DNA of 64,000 nucleotides from Alphaproteobacteria bacterium (GTDB lineage Bacteria; Myxococcota_A; UBA796; GCA-2862545), in the NCBI GenBank assembly GCA_020632875.1, contig JACKET010000001.1, positions 1-64,000 on the forward strand, given 5' to 3'. The translations under genes were made by a program, and so were the position numbers. Of the stretch, positions 6,828 to 15,532 are shown piece after piece (positions within the stretch are counted from its first letter, which is position 1; each line of letters begins with the position of its first letter). Under the pieces are notes generated by a model. It saw only the letters and a list, made by a program, of their open reading frames with translations. It was not told where the DNA came from and did no database searches.

Positions 6828-8875
6828 CACTCCTCCCTGTGGATCGCGATCCACGGATTCTCGACCGGATTGCCCGGATCGACGGCCCGGCGCCACACGG
6901 TCGTGCCGTCTTCGCGGGTCTCGGTGCATTCGAAGCCGAGATCGCCGTACAGCCCGGCGACGAGTCGGCGGTTCTTCGCGGTGGGCACGTACGTCCCGCG
7001 GAGCATCGTGCACCCACGGGCGCGCGCGGCGCGATCGAGCTCGACGAGCGCGAGCTGCTCGACGGTGCGCGCGATGACGCGGCAGCTCATGAACAGCGCC
7101 TGGATGTCGAGCGTGTCGCCCTGCCGCTCCGCGACGACGACCATCACGAGCCCGTAGTCGCCGTAGCGGTCGGCGATGCGTACCGTGCGGCACACGTGGC
7201 GCTCGGAGGCGGCGAGGCTCGCGACCTCGGCGGGCGTCAGCCTCCAGGTCGTCAGGTTGAACTGGTTGCTGCGCGCCGCGAGCTGCACGATGCGCGTGAA
7301 GTCGCCCGGCCCGAACGGGCGGATCGTCGCGACCATCTCGAGCGACCGGTAGTAGTCCTCGGGGCTCGTGTGGATGCGGAGCTCGCGCCGCTCCGATTCG
7401 GCGCGGTACTGGGCCGTGCGCCCCGCGTCTTCCGTGCTGATCGCGAGCGCCTCGAAGGCCCGCGCGCGGTGGAGGGCCGCGACGTAGCCGGACGGATCGG
7501 CGGGGAGGGGGACGACGAGGACCTCCGGCAGCTCGCGCCGGACGCGCGCCCGCTCGGCGGGGTTGTCGTCGACGAACACGAAGCTGTCGAGGCCGAGCTC
7601 GAGGGTCGCGGCCATGGCGCGGATGCGGTCGGGCTTCGGGTCCCAGCTCGCCTCGAACGCCACGAAATCGTCGAGGCGCAGCACCATGTCGTCGAGCTGC
7701 TCGAACGGCGCCCGGGCGTCCTCGGGGTTGTTCTTCGAGCACACCGCGAGCAGGACGCCGCGGCGCTCGAGGGCCTTCGCGTAGCGCTGGAGGGCCTGGT
7801 GCGCTTCGCCCTCGGCGGACGGGGGCCCGATGGAGAGCCCGGCCACACCGTCCTCTCCGACGACGCCGCCCCACAGCGTGTGGTCGAGGTCGAGGACGAG
7901 GACCTTCTTCGCGCGGCCCGTCAGCGCGCGGAGCACCGCGAGGATCTCCTCGACGAGGACGGGCGCGGCCTCGGGGGTGACGGCCTGCTTCGCCCACGCC
8001 CACTGGCGCGGATCGCACCACCGCTCGGCCCCGAAGCGCGCGACGGCCCCGGCGTGGTCGACGAGGCTGACGCGTGCGGGGGTGGCTTCCGCGAAGCGCG
8101 CGTTGATGCGGGCCGCCGCGAGGGCGAGGCCGTGGGACGCGTCGAGGTGGCCGAGCGGCGCGTGGGGGGGCGTGTCGAACGTGTGCTGGAGGACCTGCGC
8201 GGAGGTGCGGTCGAGGAGCACGCGCCACAGGCCCATCCAGGCGTCGGCCTGCGCGTCCGGGTCGTGGGGTTCGAGGTCGCGCCAGGTGGTGCCGAGGATC
8301 ACCACGTCGGGCGCGAAGGCGTAGAGCCCGGAGGCCGGGTCGGCGATCTCCGCGCGCAGCAGGTCCATCTCGCCGACGTACAGCTCGAGCGACAGGCCGA
8401 GCGCCGCGGCACCGACGCGCAGCGAAGGCTCCAGCTGATCCGCGGTGAACGTGCACATCAGCGCGACCCGGAGCGTGCGGCCCGTCGCCGGGAACGCGGC
8501 GAGCGCGCGCGCCGCGGTGCGTCGGGCGTCGGGGTCGAGGTCCCACGGATGGAAGCGCGCCACCGCGCGCCGTACGCCCTCTGCATCCCCTCGCTTGCGG
8601 TGGGACGCGGCGAGGTTCGCCAAATGCCAGGCCGCGGGAGCCTCGGCATCCTCGAGCCAGGCCTCGTAGAGCGCGGCGGCGCGGTCGTGCTCGCGCGCGG
8701 CGAACAGGAACGCCGCGGCCATCGGGCGCCCGAGGGAGGGCGGCGCTCCGGCGAGCAGGGCCTCGGCGACGCGGACGAGCTCCGCGATGTCGGACCGCAT
8801 CTGCAGCTCGCGCGCACGGGCGCGCAGCGCGGCTTCCCCCGCCGCGATCAGCGCCTCCACGTCGGTCACGCCCAC
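6827..8875 (-). CDS. FkbH-like HAD-superfamily enzyme (glyceryl-ACP-forming type)
   Basis: 682 residues. Residues 1-125 are helical and 130-290 form an SGNH-like N-terminal domain typical of long FkbH proteins. The HAD core begins at 324 with VLVLDLDHTLWGG (Asp 329, Asp 331), continues with CSKNNPED (Lys 381) and FVDDNPAE (Asp 436-437). The last 180 residues resemble the GNAT-like FkbH tail. Characterised FkbH enzymes take 1,3-bisphosphoglycerate, dephosphorylate it and load D-glyceryl onto an ACP; family members that use other substrates are not excluded. Start is GTG at 8875, overlapping the VOC gene end by ten bases; the ACP follows with a TGATG overlap. It most likely supplies the acyl group for the MBOAT pathway downstream. 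Confidence 0.85.
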   Translation of the reverse strand: MGVTDVEALIAAGEAALRARARELQMRSDIAELVRVAEALLAGAPPSLGRPMAAAFLFAAREHDRAAALYEAWLEDAEAPAAWHLANLAASHRKRGDAEGVRRAVARFHPWDLDPDARRTAARALAAFPATGRTLRVALMCTFTADQLEPSLRVGAAALGLSLELYVGEMDLLRAEIADPASGLYAFAPDVVILGTTWRDLEPHDPDAQADAWMGLWRVLLDRTSAQVLQHTFDTPPHAPLGHLDASHGLALAAARINARFAEATPARVSLVDHAGAVARFGAERWCDPRQWAWAKQAVTPEAAPVLVEEILAVLRALTGRAKKVLVLDLDHTLWGGVVGEDGVAGLSIGPPSAEGEAHQALQRYAKALERRGVLLAVCSKNNPEDARAPFEQLDDMVLRLDDFVAFEASWDPKPDRIRAMAATLELGLDSFVFVDDNPAERARVRRELPEVLVVPLPADPSGYVAALHRARAFEALAISTEDAGRTAQYRAESERRELRIHTSPEDYYRSLEMVATIRPFGPGDFTRIVQLAARSNQFNLTTWRLTPAEVASLAASERHVCRTVRIADRYGDYGLVMVVVAERQGDTLDIQALFMSCRVIARTVEQLALVELDRAARARGCTMLRGTYVPTAKNRRLVAGLYGDLGFECTETREDGTTVWRRAVDPGNPVENPWIAIHREE

Positions 8876-9285
8876 TCCGGCGCCGGGGACTCCGCCAGCT
8901 CGACCAGCCCGACCGCACCGCCGTACAGGTACTGGATGCGCGCCCCGCCGAGCGCGAGGGCCGGCGCGGGCTCGCCGAGCGGGAGGAAGCCGAGCTCGCG
9001 GAGCCGGGCGGCGGCCGCGTCGAGGTCGGGCACCGCGTAGCAGGTGTGGTACGGCGAGGGCAGCTGCTTGCGGGCGATCAGGCTCTTCAGCGGATGGTCG
9101 TCGCCGAGCGGCGCGACGATCTCGACGAGCGGGTGCCCGGGACGCGCGAGGAACGCGACACGCACGTGCAGGCCTGGGTCGTCGACGTTGCAGCGCAAGG
9201 CGTACCCGAGCGCCTCGTACGTCGCGATGGCGCGCTCGAACGTGGTCGTGCCGACCCCCACGTGGTGGAAGGCCAGATCGATCAC
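8866..9285 (-). CDS. VOC/glyoxalase superfamily protein
   Basis: 139 residues with two beta-alpha-beta-beta-beta modules. Likely metal ligands fall in the usual places: His in FHHVGVG at the N-terminus, Glu in LVEIVAPLGDDHPL, His in PYHTCYAV and Glu in GLVELAE at the C-terminus. The arrangement is close to methylmalonyl-CoA epimerase-like members, so an epimerase, isomerase or lyase acting on an acyl thioester is possible, but the substrate cannot be read from sequence. GTG start at 9285 overlaps the methyltransferase stop (GTGA), and the 3' end overlaps the FkbH start, so it belongs to the same operon. Confidence 0.82.
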   Translation of the reverse strand: MIDLAFHHVGVGTTTFERAIATYEALGYALRCNVDDPGLHVRVAFLARPGHPLVEIVAPLGDDHPLKSLIARKQLPSPYHTCYAVPDLDAAAARLRELGFLPLGEPAPALALGGARIQYLYGGAVGLVELAESPAPEWA

Positions 9286-10196
9286 GCCGGCACCGCGGTG
9301 AGCGCGACGGACACGCTCGCCTTGCGCTTCCGGGCCCGCGCGAGGTCGTAGCCCGCAGGCGGCGCGAACAGCGGGTCGAGCACGCGGAACCCCGCGGATT
9401 CGACCATCTCGACGGCCGCTTCGGGGGTCTCGAGCAGCGTGATGTGGTCGATGGCGGGCGCGTTGATCGGCACGTTCACGTACATCCGGCCGCCGGGCGC
9501 GAGGATGCCGCGCAGCGAGCGCAGCGCCGCCACGGGGTCTTCGAGGTGCTCGCACACCTCGCTGATCGCGATGCTGTCGAAGGGCTCGGAGACCCCGAGC
9601 GGGGCGGTGATGTCGCGCGCTTCGAGCGCGAAGGGCCGGTCGACGCCGAGGGTCTCGAGGCAGCGCCGCGTGGCGTCGAGGCTCGTCGGGCTGATGTCGT
9701 AGCCGACGAGCGCGCTGCAGCGCGGGTCGGACGCCGCGTACCAGAACAGGATGCCGTGGCCCGGCCCCACCTCGAGGTGCCGGTAGCCCTCGCGGTTGCC
9801 GGGCAGGAAGCGCTCGACGAAGTACTCGAGCGACCGCGCGTGCTGCACCCACAGCACCTCGGACGCGAGCAGGCCGTGCATGTACGCGGTCATCGCGGCG
9901 CGATCCTGGTACACGAGCCGGTCGACCTCCGCGAAGCTCGCGTGCCGGTAGCGGCCCGTCCGCCGGAAGCCGAGCTCCTCCTCGAAGACCATGTCGCACA
10001 TCCACCGGTAGCCGCGCACCAGGTCGTCGAGGTCGGCGAGCTTCAGCACCAGCTCGGCGGTGCGCTCGACGTGCGCGTGGGTGGCGTCGGACCGGTCGGC
10101 GAAGCTCTTCGCCAGCGTGTCGCCGTGCGCGGGCCAGTCCGCGAGGACGGCTTCCACCAGCTTCCGCGTATGGTACGGCACTCGCGCAGGGTCCAT
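9282..10196 (-). CDS. Class I SAM-dependent methyltransferase
   Basis: 304 residues. An N-terminal helical section of about 120 residues precedes a Rossmann methyltransferase fold: motif I is HLEVGPGHGILFWY, followed by the acidic VGYDISPTS, SEVCEHLEDP and an LAPGGRMYVNVP motif. First gene of the FkbH-ACP-MBOAT operon. In FK520-type pathways an O-methyltransferase accompanies FkbH and its ACP to methylate the glyceryl unit, so this enzyme might methylate the acyl group or the envelope acceptor; that is inference. ATG at 10196 is chosen because conserved-looking sequence begins there; an ATG at 10232 would add 12 residues and leave 14 bp to the divergent gene. Confidence 0.82.
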   Translation of the reverse strand: MDPARVPYHTRKLVEAVLADWPAHGDTLAKSFADRSDATHAHVERTAELVLKLADLDDLVRGYRWMCDMVFEEELGFRRTGRYRHASFAEVDRLVYQDRAAMTAYMHGLLASEVLWVQHARSLEYFVERFLPGNREGYRHLEVGPGHGILFWYAASDPRCSALVGYDISPTSLDATRRCLETLGVDRPFALEARDITAPLGVSEPFDSIAISEVCEHLEDPVAALRSLRGILAPGGRMYVNVPINAPAIDHITLLETPEAAVEMVESAGFRVLDPLFAPPAGYDLARARKRKASVSVALTAVPA

Positions 10197-10246
10197 CCGA
10201 GGCCGGCTATCCGTCGCCGGGCCCGGGCGCATCCCATGGAGGTCCC

Positions 10247-11056
10247 GTGTCCCTGAAGCAGCTCGCGCTCGACACCCTCGCGCTCGTCGGAGCGGGGGAG
10301 TACACGGCCCCCTCCGGGAAGTCCGTCTCCATCGGCGCGGACGCGACCCGTGCCGCCGCCGCGACCCGCACGTACGCGCCCGCCGAGCTCGATGCGCTCC
10401 GCGAGGCCCGGCACGACGGCCCCCTCCCGGAGGTCACCGTGGTCGACGCCACGACGCAGGTGGCGGCGCAGCCCCTCGCTCCCGGGGTCGCCCTGCTGAA
10501 CTTCGCCAGCGCGCGGAACCCCGGCGGCGGCTTCCTGAACGGCGCGAAGGCGCAGGAGGAGGACCTGTGCCGCTGCTCCGCGCTGTACCCGTGCCTCGAG
10601 CCGCAGATGTCCGCCTACTACCAGCCGAACCGGCGGCATCCCGACAACCTCTACACCGACGCCTCCATCTACAGCCCCGGCGTGCCGTTCTTCAAGCTCC
10701 GCGGGACGGGCGACCTGCTCGAGACCCCCTTCCTGGCGGACGTGATCACGGCTCCGGCCCCGAATGCGGGCGCCAGCCGGGGGGTGTCGGGCGAGACGCT
10801 CTCCGCGATCCTCGTCCGGCGCTGGTCGAACGTCCTCGCGCTCGCGCGCGCCCACGGCCGCCGCACCGTGCTCCTCGGCGCCTGGGGCTGCGGGGCCTTC
10901 GGCAACGACCCCGACCGCGTCGCCGCGGCGTTCCTCGAAGCCCTCCCCGCGTTCGGTGGAGACTTCGACCACGTCGTGTTCGCCATCCCCGACGCGGGGC
11001 GGCAGAGCGCCGCGAACCACGCCGCGTTCACACGTCGGCTGGGGGCTCTTCGCTGA
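10247..11056 (+). CDS. Bacterial PARG-like poly(ADP-ribose) glycohydrolase (TIGR02452 type)
   Basis: 269 residues, macrodomain-like. The PARG signature GGG-x7-QEE is present exactly, as NPGGGFLNGAKAQEEDL (Gly 93-95, Gln-Glu-Glu 103-105), followed by YTDASIYSPGVPFF and a late VLGAWGCGAFGNDP loop typical of TIGR02452 proteins. Such enzymes cleave ribose-ribose bonds in poly(ADP-ribose), or remove ADP-ribose, in the cytoplasm. The start GTG at 10247 has GGAGG five bases upstream. It is divergent from the FkbH-operon methyltransferase, and its last 29 bases overlap the convergent gene at 11028. Confidence 0.9.
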   Translation: MSLKQLALDTLALVGAGEYTAPSGKSVSIGADATRAAAATRTYAPAELDALREARHDGPLPEVTVVDATTQVAAQPLAPGVALLNFASARNPGGGFLNGAKAQEEDLCRCSALYPCLEPQMSAYYQPNRRHPDNLYTDASIYSPGVPFFKLRGTGDLLETPFLADVITAPAPNAGASRGVSGETLSAILVRRWSNVLALARAHGRRTVLLGAWGCGAFGNDPDRVAAAFLEALPAFGGDFDHVVFAIPDAGRQSAANHAAFTRRLGALR

Positions 11057-11429
11057 CGGGTTCCTTCTCGTCGCGGCTGCCGAGGCCGCCCATCATCAGG
11101 AAGGCACCGGCCCCCACGAGCCCGAAGACGAGCCCGCCGCCGACCGCCGCGAGGATCAGCGGGTCGATCCCGCCTTCGTCCGCCTCGCCGAGGTCTTCGG
11201 GGTAGTACGCCCCGGGAACGCGCTTCGCCTCGGGCTCCTTCGGGTTCAGGCGCGCCTCGCGCTCGGCCTTCATCCGGGCGACCTCGGCCATCATCTCCTG
11301 GTGCTCGGGCGAGTCCTCCCACGAGGGCATCGGCTCGGGACGGCCGCGGCAGAGCGCGCCCCCTCCGGCGATGAAGAACGCGGCGACGACCGCGGAGATC
11401 ATCATCAGCATCTGCTGGTTCTCGGACAT
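11028..11429 (-). CDS. Hypothetical two-helix membrane protein
   Basis: 133 residues with a membrane helix at about 7-27 and a second glycine-rich helix at about 92-115, joined by a charged segment containing an EVARMKAEREARLNP helix. The C-terminus is acidic. No family recognised. It overlaps the 3' end of the PARG-like gene on the other strand by 29 bases and starts 43 bp from the divergent lipoprotein gene. It may be a small structural or adaptor membrane protein. Confidence 0.65.
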   Translation of the reverse strand: MSENQQMLMMISAVVAAFFIAGGGALCRGRPEPMPSWEDSPEHQEMMAEVARMKAEREARLNPKEPEAKRVPGAYYPEDLGEADEGGIDPLILAAVGGGLVFGLVGAGAFLMMGGLGSRDEKEPVSEEPPADV

Positions 11430-11472
11430 GGCTCCATGCTACGCAACTCGAGGGCGGGCTCGGGGAGGACCG

Positions 11473-11928
11473 ATGCGGAAGGTGTGCGGAATCGCCGTGC
11501 TGGTCGGCGTGCTCGCGTGTGGCGGAGGGTTCATGGAGCCGGTGGAGTATGGGGGCGCCGAGGCGCTCGCGCGGCTGGGGGGAATCGCCGGAACGCCGCT
11601 TCCGAGCGGCGCGTCCGATGCCCACGTCATCGAGACGACGGCCATCGACTGGCTGCTGAACGGCGAGGCCAGCATCCCGCGCGCAGAGGCCGACCCGTGG
11701 TTCGATCAGCTCGCGCTGCCGTGCGACCTGCCCACGGGCTTCACGCCCGAGACGCAGCCCCCGGTGTTCAAGATCCTCGGCGACGCGACGTCCTGGAAGA
11801 TCCCCGATCCCGGCCGCTGGAAGACGAAGTACTGCGAGTCGAGCAACGTGAACGGGCCGCACTACTCCGTGTCGATCACGGCCAGCGGCGACCCCGCGTG
11901 GGTCTGGTTCCACGGGATGACCTTGTGA
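11473..11928 (+). CDS. Hypothetical lipoprotein
   Basis: 151 residues. Starts MRKVCGIAVLVGVLAC with a lipobox VLAC, then a glycine-rich linker and a globular part with two further cysteines (LPCDLP and KYCES). The ATG at 11473 follows GGGAGG by four bases. The stop TGA overlaps the GTG of the DUF2914 gene, implying co-translation. No known domain recognised. Confidence 0.75.
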   Translation: MRKVCGIAVLVGVLACGGGFMEPVEYGGAEALARLGGIAGTPLPSGASDAHVIETTAIDWLLNGEASIPRAEADPWFDQLALPCDLPTGFTPETQPPVFKILGDATSWKIPDPGRWKTKYCESSNVNGPHYSVSITASGDPAWVWFHGMTL

Positions 11929-13034
11929 GCTCGGCCGCGGCGCCCGACAACCCCGTGCTGGCGCGGGTCCGGGCGGCGTGGGGTCGCTGGCGGCACGGCG
12001 TGAAGCCGCTGATGTTCCTCGGCGGCGTGCTGTGGGACTACCTGACGCTGCGGATCGACCGCACGCTCGACCACCTGCTGCTCGTCACGTACTTCGCGTG
12101 GCTCGTCGTGGCGTTCGCGTTCCAGATGCGGGTCGAGCGCGAGCGGTGGGTGCCCGAGGTCCTCGTGAAGCGGGCCTGGGTGCTCGATCTGGCCGCATCG
12201 TTCTGCCTCGGCGCCCTGCTCTCGGCGCTCGGGATCACGGTGCTGCGCGCCACCCACCCCGGACCGACGGCCCTCTTCGTGGGGCTGCTGTTGGGCCTCG
12301 CCGCCGCGAACGAAGCGGGGGTGACGGCGCTGCGCGGGTCGGTCGTGCGGTTCGCGATGGTCGCGTTCCTGGCGTTCCAGCTGGTCTCGCTGGTCACACC
12401 GATCCTGTTCCACACCCTGGTCGGCGTGGGGCTCGGGCTCGTCGGCGCGACGCTCGCGACGGGCTTCCTGCTGTTCGCCATCGAGACCGGCCCGACGAAG
12501 CGGAAGAAGGGGTGGGTGCGCGATCGGGCCGTGCCCGCGCTGTCCGGAGCGGGCGGCGTGCTGGCGCTCTTGATCCTCATCTGGCTCGGCGTGGTGCCGC
12601 CCCTCCCGCTCGTGCTCCGCGAGGCCGTGCTGGCGCGCGACGTCCAGCGGGTGGAGGGGGACTACGCGCTGGTCGAGCCGCACCGGCGCGCGGCGTTCCT
12701 CCAGATCCTCCTGGGCCCGCCGAGCATCACGTGGGCACCCGGGCAGACGGTGGCCGTCTACACGGCGGTCTTCGCGCCTCCCGACGTGGATCTCGTGCTC
12801 ACCGCGGTCTGGGAGCACTGGGACGACGTGCAGGGCGCGTGGGTCCAGACCGACCGCATCGACCAGCAGATGCAGGGCGGGCGTTCTCAGGGCTGGCGGA
12901 GCTGGACGCGCAAGCGGAACGTCCAGCCGGGCGCGTGGCGCGTGCGGATCGAGACGCCCGAGGGCCGCGAGGTCGGGCGCACGCGGTTCGAGGTCGTCGC
13001 GTCGGAGCCCCAGCCGGCGTCGGGACCCGAATAG
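11925..13034 (+). CDS. Polytopic membrane protein with C-terminal DUF2914-like domain
   Basis: 369 residues. About seven membrane helices occupy residues 35-235, and the C-terminal 130 residues form a soluble beta-rich domain with the DUF2914 pattern: VWEHWDDVQGAW, GWRSWTRKRNVQPGAWRVRI and GREVGRTRFEV. DUF2914 domains are found in envelope proteins of proteobacteria; their function is unknown. GTG start at 11925 overlaps the preceding lipoprotein stop, so the two are probably a unit. Confidence 0.75.
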   Translation: MSSAAAPDNPVLARVRAAWGRWRHGVKPLMFLGGVLWDYLTLRIDRTLDHLLLVTYFAWLVVAFAFQMRVERERWVPEVLVKRAWVLDLAASFCLGALLSALGITVLRATHPGPTALFVGLLLGLAAANEAGVTALRGSVVRFAMVAFLAFQLVSLVTPILFHTLVGVGLGLVGATLATGFLLFAIETGPTKRKKGWVRDRAVPALSGAGGVLALLILIWLGVVPPLPLVLREAVLARDVQRVEGDYALVEPHRRAAFLQILLGPPSITWAPGQTVAVYTAVFAPPDVDLVLTAVWEHWDDVQGAWVQTDRIDQQMQGGRSQGWRSWTRKRNVQPGAWRVRIETPEGREVGRTRFEVVASEPQPASGPE

Positions 13035-13075
13035 GCTGCCCCTCGACGTCGTCTCGTGCGTCCGCTGGAGACCCG

Positions 13076-14506
13076 ATGTTGCTGCTCGCCCTGAATGCCG
13101 CCCACGCGTCCGCGATGTCCACCTGTGGTGCGGCTCTGCTGCCGGACGGGCCCGGCACCCGCGTCCTCGTCAGCTGCGAGGGCGCGAGCTCCGCCCCCGG
13201 CGGGCCGGTCAGTCACTTCGACGTCCCCGTCCCGAACGCGCCCCTCTCGCTGCGCCTCCGGAACGTCGAGGTCGCGGTGCTCGAGCGCGTCGAGACCCGG
13301 GAGGACGGCACCGCCGTGTACGCGACCGACCGGGTGCTGGAGCCCGGGCTCCCGTACTTCGTGGAGGGGCCCGATCCGATCGGAGGGGGCGGCGTCCTGA
13401 CCGCCGGGCCCGACACGTCGGTGGTGCATCGCTGCTTCACCAACCCGGACACCTGCGTCGCCGCCGCGGAGGTCGTGCCTGCCGCGCTCGGCCCGGCCCT
13501 GCGGATGCGCGCCTGCCTCGGCCGCCACTCCTGCGACGAGGCCCGGAAGGACCCGCTCTCCGACGACGACCGCGGCTGGCTCGAGGTCGCCTGCACCGCG
13601 TTCAACCCGCTCGCCTGCGACTGGATGCAGGAGCTCGAGCCCGCGACGCCGTGGCAGTGGGTCGACGCCACTCCTCCGGGGCGCGGCAAGCTGCAGTCCA
13701 TCGGCATCCGGTTCTTCACGGTGCCCGCCGACACCCCGATGCGCGTGGGCTGGACGGACGAGGTGCCGAGCCTGCCGGTCCTCTCCGCCGACCTCGACGA
13801 CACGGTGCAACCGGCGAGCAGCCGGAACGGCCGTGCGGCGCGCTGGAACGCCGACGGCATCGAGCTGCACGACGGCAAGAGGCGCGTCTGGGAGTGGCCG
13901 ATCGCGGGGGTCGAGGGCGCCGCCCTGCGTCCCGACGGCCAGCAGCTGTTGCTGCGCTCGGGCCGTCTGATCGCGTGGGTGGCCTTCGACACGCAGCAGA
14001 TCGCGCCGTTCCAGGGCGTTCCGGCCGGTCCGCACGGAGTCCCCGCGAGTGGCACGCTGATCCGCGCCGACGGCTGGCCGGCCGCGGGTACCCGCGTCTC
14101 CGCGCCATGTGACGCCGACGACACGGCGTTCTCGTGCACCGCGCTGACCGACCTGCTCGGCCGCTGGTACCTGGCCGGCATGCACGGCTCGACGGTCCGT
14201 GTGGAGGGGCCGCACGTCGGGGCTCCGCGCGAGCTCGTCGCGGTGAAGGAATTCCCGGTGCGCATCCCGGACACCGACCGCGTCTTCGACTTCGAGGTCG
14301 ACGACGACGGCCGGGTGGTGCGCGCGACCGAGCCCGTGAAGGTCGGCGATGTCGTCGTGTCGCTCGGCCCGCTGCCCGTCGACCGCGAGCCCGTGCCGGG
14401 CAGCGTGTGGCTGCCTCCCGTCCCGCACGAGGCGTGGGCGGGGCTCGCGACCTCGTGGGGCTCGGTCGAGGTCGTGCGCGGGAAGAAGCGCGTCGTTCTC
14501 CGCTGA
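13076..14506 (+). CDS. Hypothetical secreted protein
   Basis: 476 residues. The N-terminus MLLLALNAAHASA looks like a short signal sequence, followed by a Cys (MSTCGAAL). Cysteines recur in pairs (HRCFTNPDTCVAAA, RACLGRHSCDEA, FNPLACDW, APCDADDTAFSCTA), suggesting disulfides in the periplasm or outside. A late segment, LTDLLGRWYLAGM, resembles carboxypeptidase-regulatory-like or Ig-type carbohydrate-binding folds, but weakly. ATG at 13076 has GGAG upstream. It is 41 bp after the DUF2914 gene and could share its transcript. Not recognised. Confidence 0.65.
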   Translation: MLLLALNAAHASAMSTCGAALLPDGPGTRVLVSCEGASSAPGGPVSHFDVPVPNAPLSLRLRNVEVAVLERVETREDGTAVYATDRVLEPGLPYFVEGPDPIGGGGVLTAGPDTSVVHRCFTNPDTCVAAAEVVPAALGPALRMRACLGRHSCDEARKDPLSDDDRGWLEVACTAFNPLACDWMQELEPATPWQWVDATPPGRGKLQSIGIRFFTVPADTPMRVGWTDEVPSLPVLSADLDDTVQPASSRNGRAARWNADGIELHDGKRRVWEWPIAGVEGAALRPDGQQLLLRSGRLIAWVAFDTQQIAPFQGVPAGPHGVPASGTLIRADGWPAAGTRVSAPCDADDTAFSCTALTDLLGRWYLAGMHGSTVRVEGPHVGAPRELVAVKEFPVRIPDTDRVFDFEVDDDGRVVRATEPVKVGDVVVSLGPLPVDREPVPGSVWLPPVPHEAWAGLATSWGSVEVVRGKKRVVLR

Positions 14507-14592
14507 CCCCGGAACGCGGCGTTTCAGCCGTGTTCACAGGGGGTACCGAGGTCCCGTCGAGACGTTCGGCGGTTGCGATTCCGGCCGGACCA

Positions 14593-14608
14593 CGCCCGCT
14601 TGCGGGCG
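14593..14608. terminator. Short GC hairpin upstream of the GldA-like gene
   Basis: CGCCCGC and GCGGGCG form a perfect 7-bp inverted repeat with a two-base spacer, 28 bases before the ABC ATPase start. There is no T tract. It may end the upstream transcript or fold in the leader of the gld-like operon. The rest of 14507-14635 shows no convincing promoter or ORF. Confidence 0.25.
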
Positions 14609-14635
14609 GTGCCGGGCGGAATTAACCCGGCGTCC

Positions 14636-15532
14636 ATGATCGAAGTGGACCAGCTCACCAAGGTCTACGGCGCGACGAAGGCCATCGACGGCCTCTCGTT
14701 CACCGTGGGGAAGGGCGAGATCGTGGGCTTCCTCGGTCCCAACGGCGCCGGGAAGAGCACCACGATGCGCATCCTCGCCGGCGCGCTCGGGGCGACCTCG
14801 GGCCGCGCGCTCGTCGGCGGGATCGACGTGCTCGAGAACCCGCGCGCCGTGAAGGAGCTCGTCGGCTACCTGCCCGAGCGCCCGCCGCTCTACACCGAGA
14901 TGACCGTGCGGGCCTACCTGCGCTTCGCCGCGCGCATCAAGAGCGCGAACGACCCGGCCGGCCGCGTCGAGAAGGTCATCGAGCAGGTCGGGCTCGAACC
15001 CGTCGCGCACCGGCTGATCGAGCACCTCTCGAAGGGCTACCGCCAGCGCGTGGGCATCGCCCAGGCCCTCGTGCACGAGCCGAAGGTCCTCATCCTCGAC
15101 GAGCCCGCCAGCGGCCTCGATCCCGCGCAGCGCGTCCAGATCCGCTCGCTCGTGCGGGGCCTGGCCGAGGGCGACACCACGGTCATCCTGTCGACGCACG
15201 TGCTCCCCGAGGTCGAGGCGATCTGCGACCGCGTCGTGATCATCGACCAGGGCCAGATCAAGCTGCAGGGCGACGTGCACGACCTCGAGGGCACCGGCCA
15301 GGCCGTGAGCCTCGTGGTCGCGCGCTTCGAAGACGCCCTGCGTCAGACCCTCGCGGCGATCGAGGGCGTGCAGAAGGTCACCGAGACCGGGAAGGGCCGG
15401 CTGCACGTGTCGTCCGACCGCGACATCCGCGAAGAGGTCGCGCGCGTCGCCGTCCCGTTCGGCCTGCTCGAGCTGCGGTCGCAGCACCAGCTCGAAGACG
15501 TGTTCATCCGCCTCACGAAGGAGGACGCGTGA
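14636..15532 (+). CDS. ABC transporter ATP-binding protein, GldA-like
   Basis: 298 residues. All ABC ATPase motifs are intact: Walker A GPNGAGKST (about 37-45), signature LSKGYRQRVG, Walker B VLILDEPASGLDP and an H-loop ILSTHVLPE. The opening (MIEVDQLTKVYG, then GFLGPNGAGK, GYLPERPPLYTEMTVRAYL) is typical of GldA and related ATPases of gliding/secretion ABC systems. It should energise the permease encoded next. ATG at 14636 is preferred over an in-frame upstream ATG because homology begins there. The stop overlaps the permease GTG by four bases. Confidence 0.9.
   Translation: MIEVDQLTKVYGATKAIDGLSFTVGKGEIVGFLGPNGAGKSTTMRILAGALGATSGRALVGGIDVLENPRAVKELVGYLPERPPLYTEMTVRAYLRFAARIKSANDPAGRVEKVIEQVGLEPVAHRLIEHLSKGYRQRVGIAQALVHEPKVLILDEPASGLDPAQRVQIRSLVRGLAEGDTTVILSTHVLPEVEAICDRVVIIDQGQIKLQGDVHDLEGTGQAVSLVVARFEDALRQTLAAIEGVQKVTETGKGRLHVSSDRDIREEVARVAVPFGLLELRSQHQLEDVFIRLTKEDA

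Noticed and set aside
10197..10232. N-terminal extension of the methyltransferase to the ATG at 10232
   Set aside because: The added residues (RPGPATDSRPR) look unstructured and would leave 14 bp to the divergent gene; kept only as an alternative.
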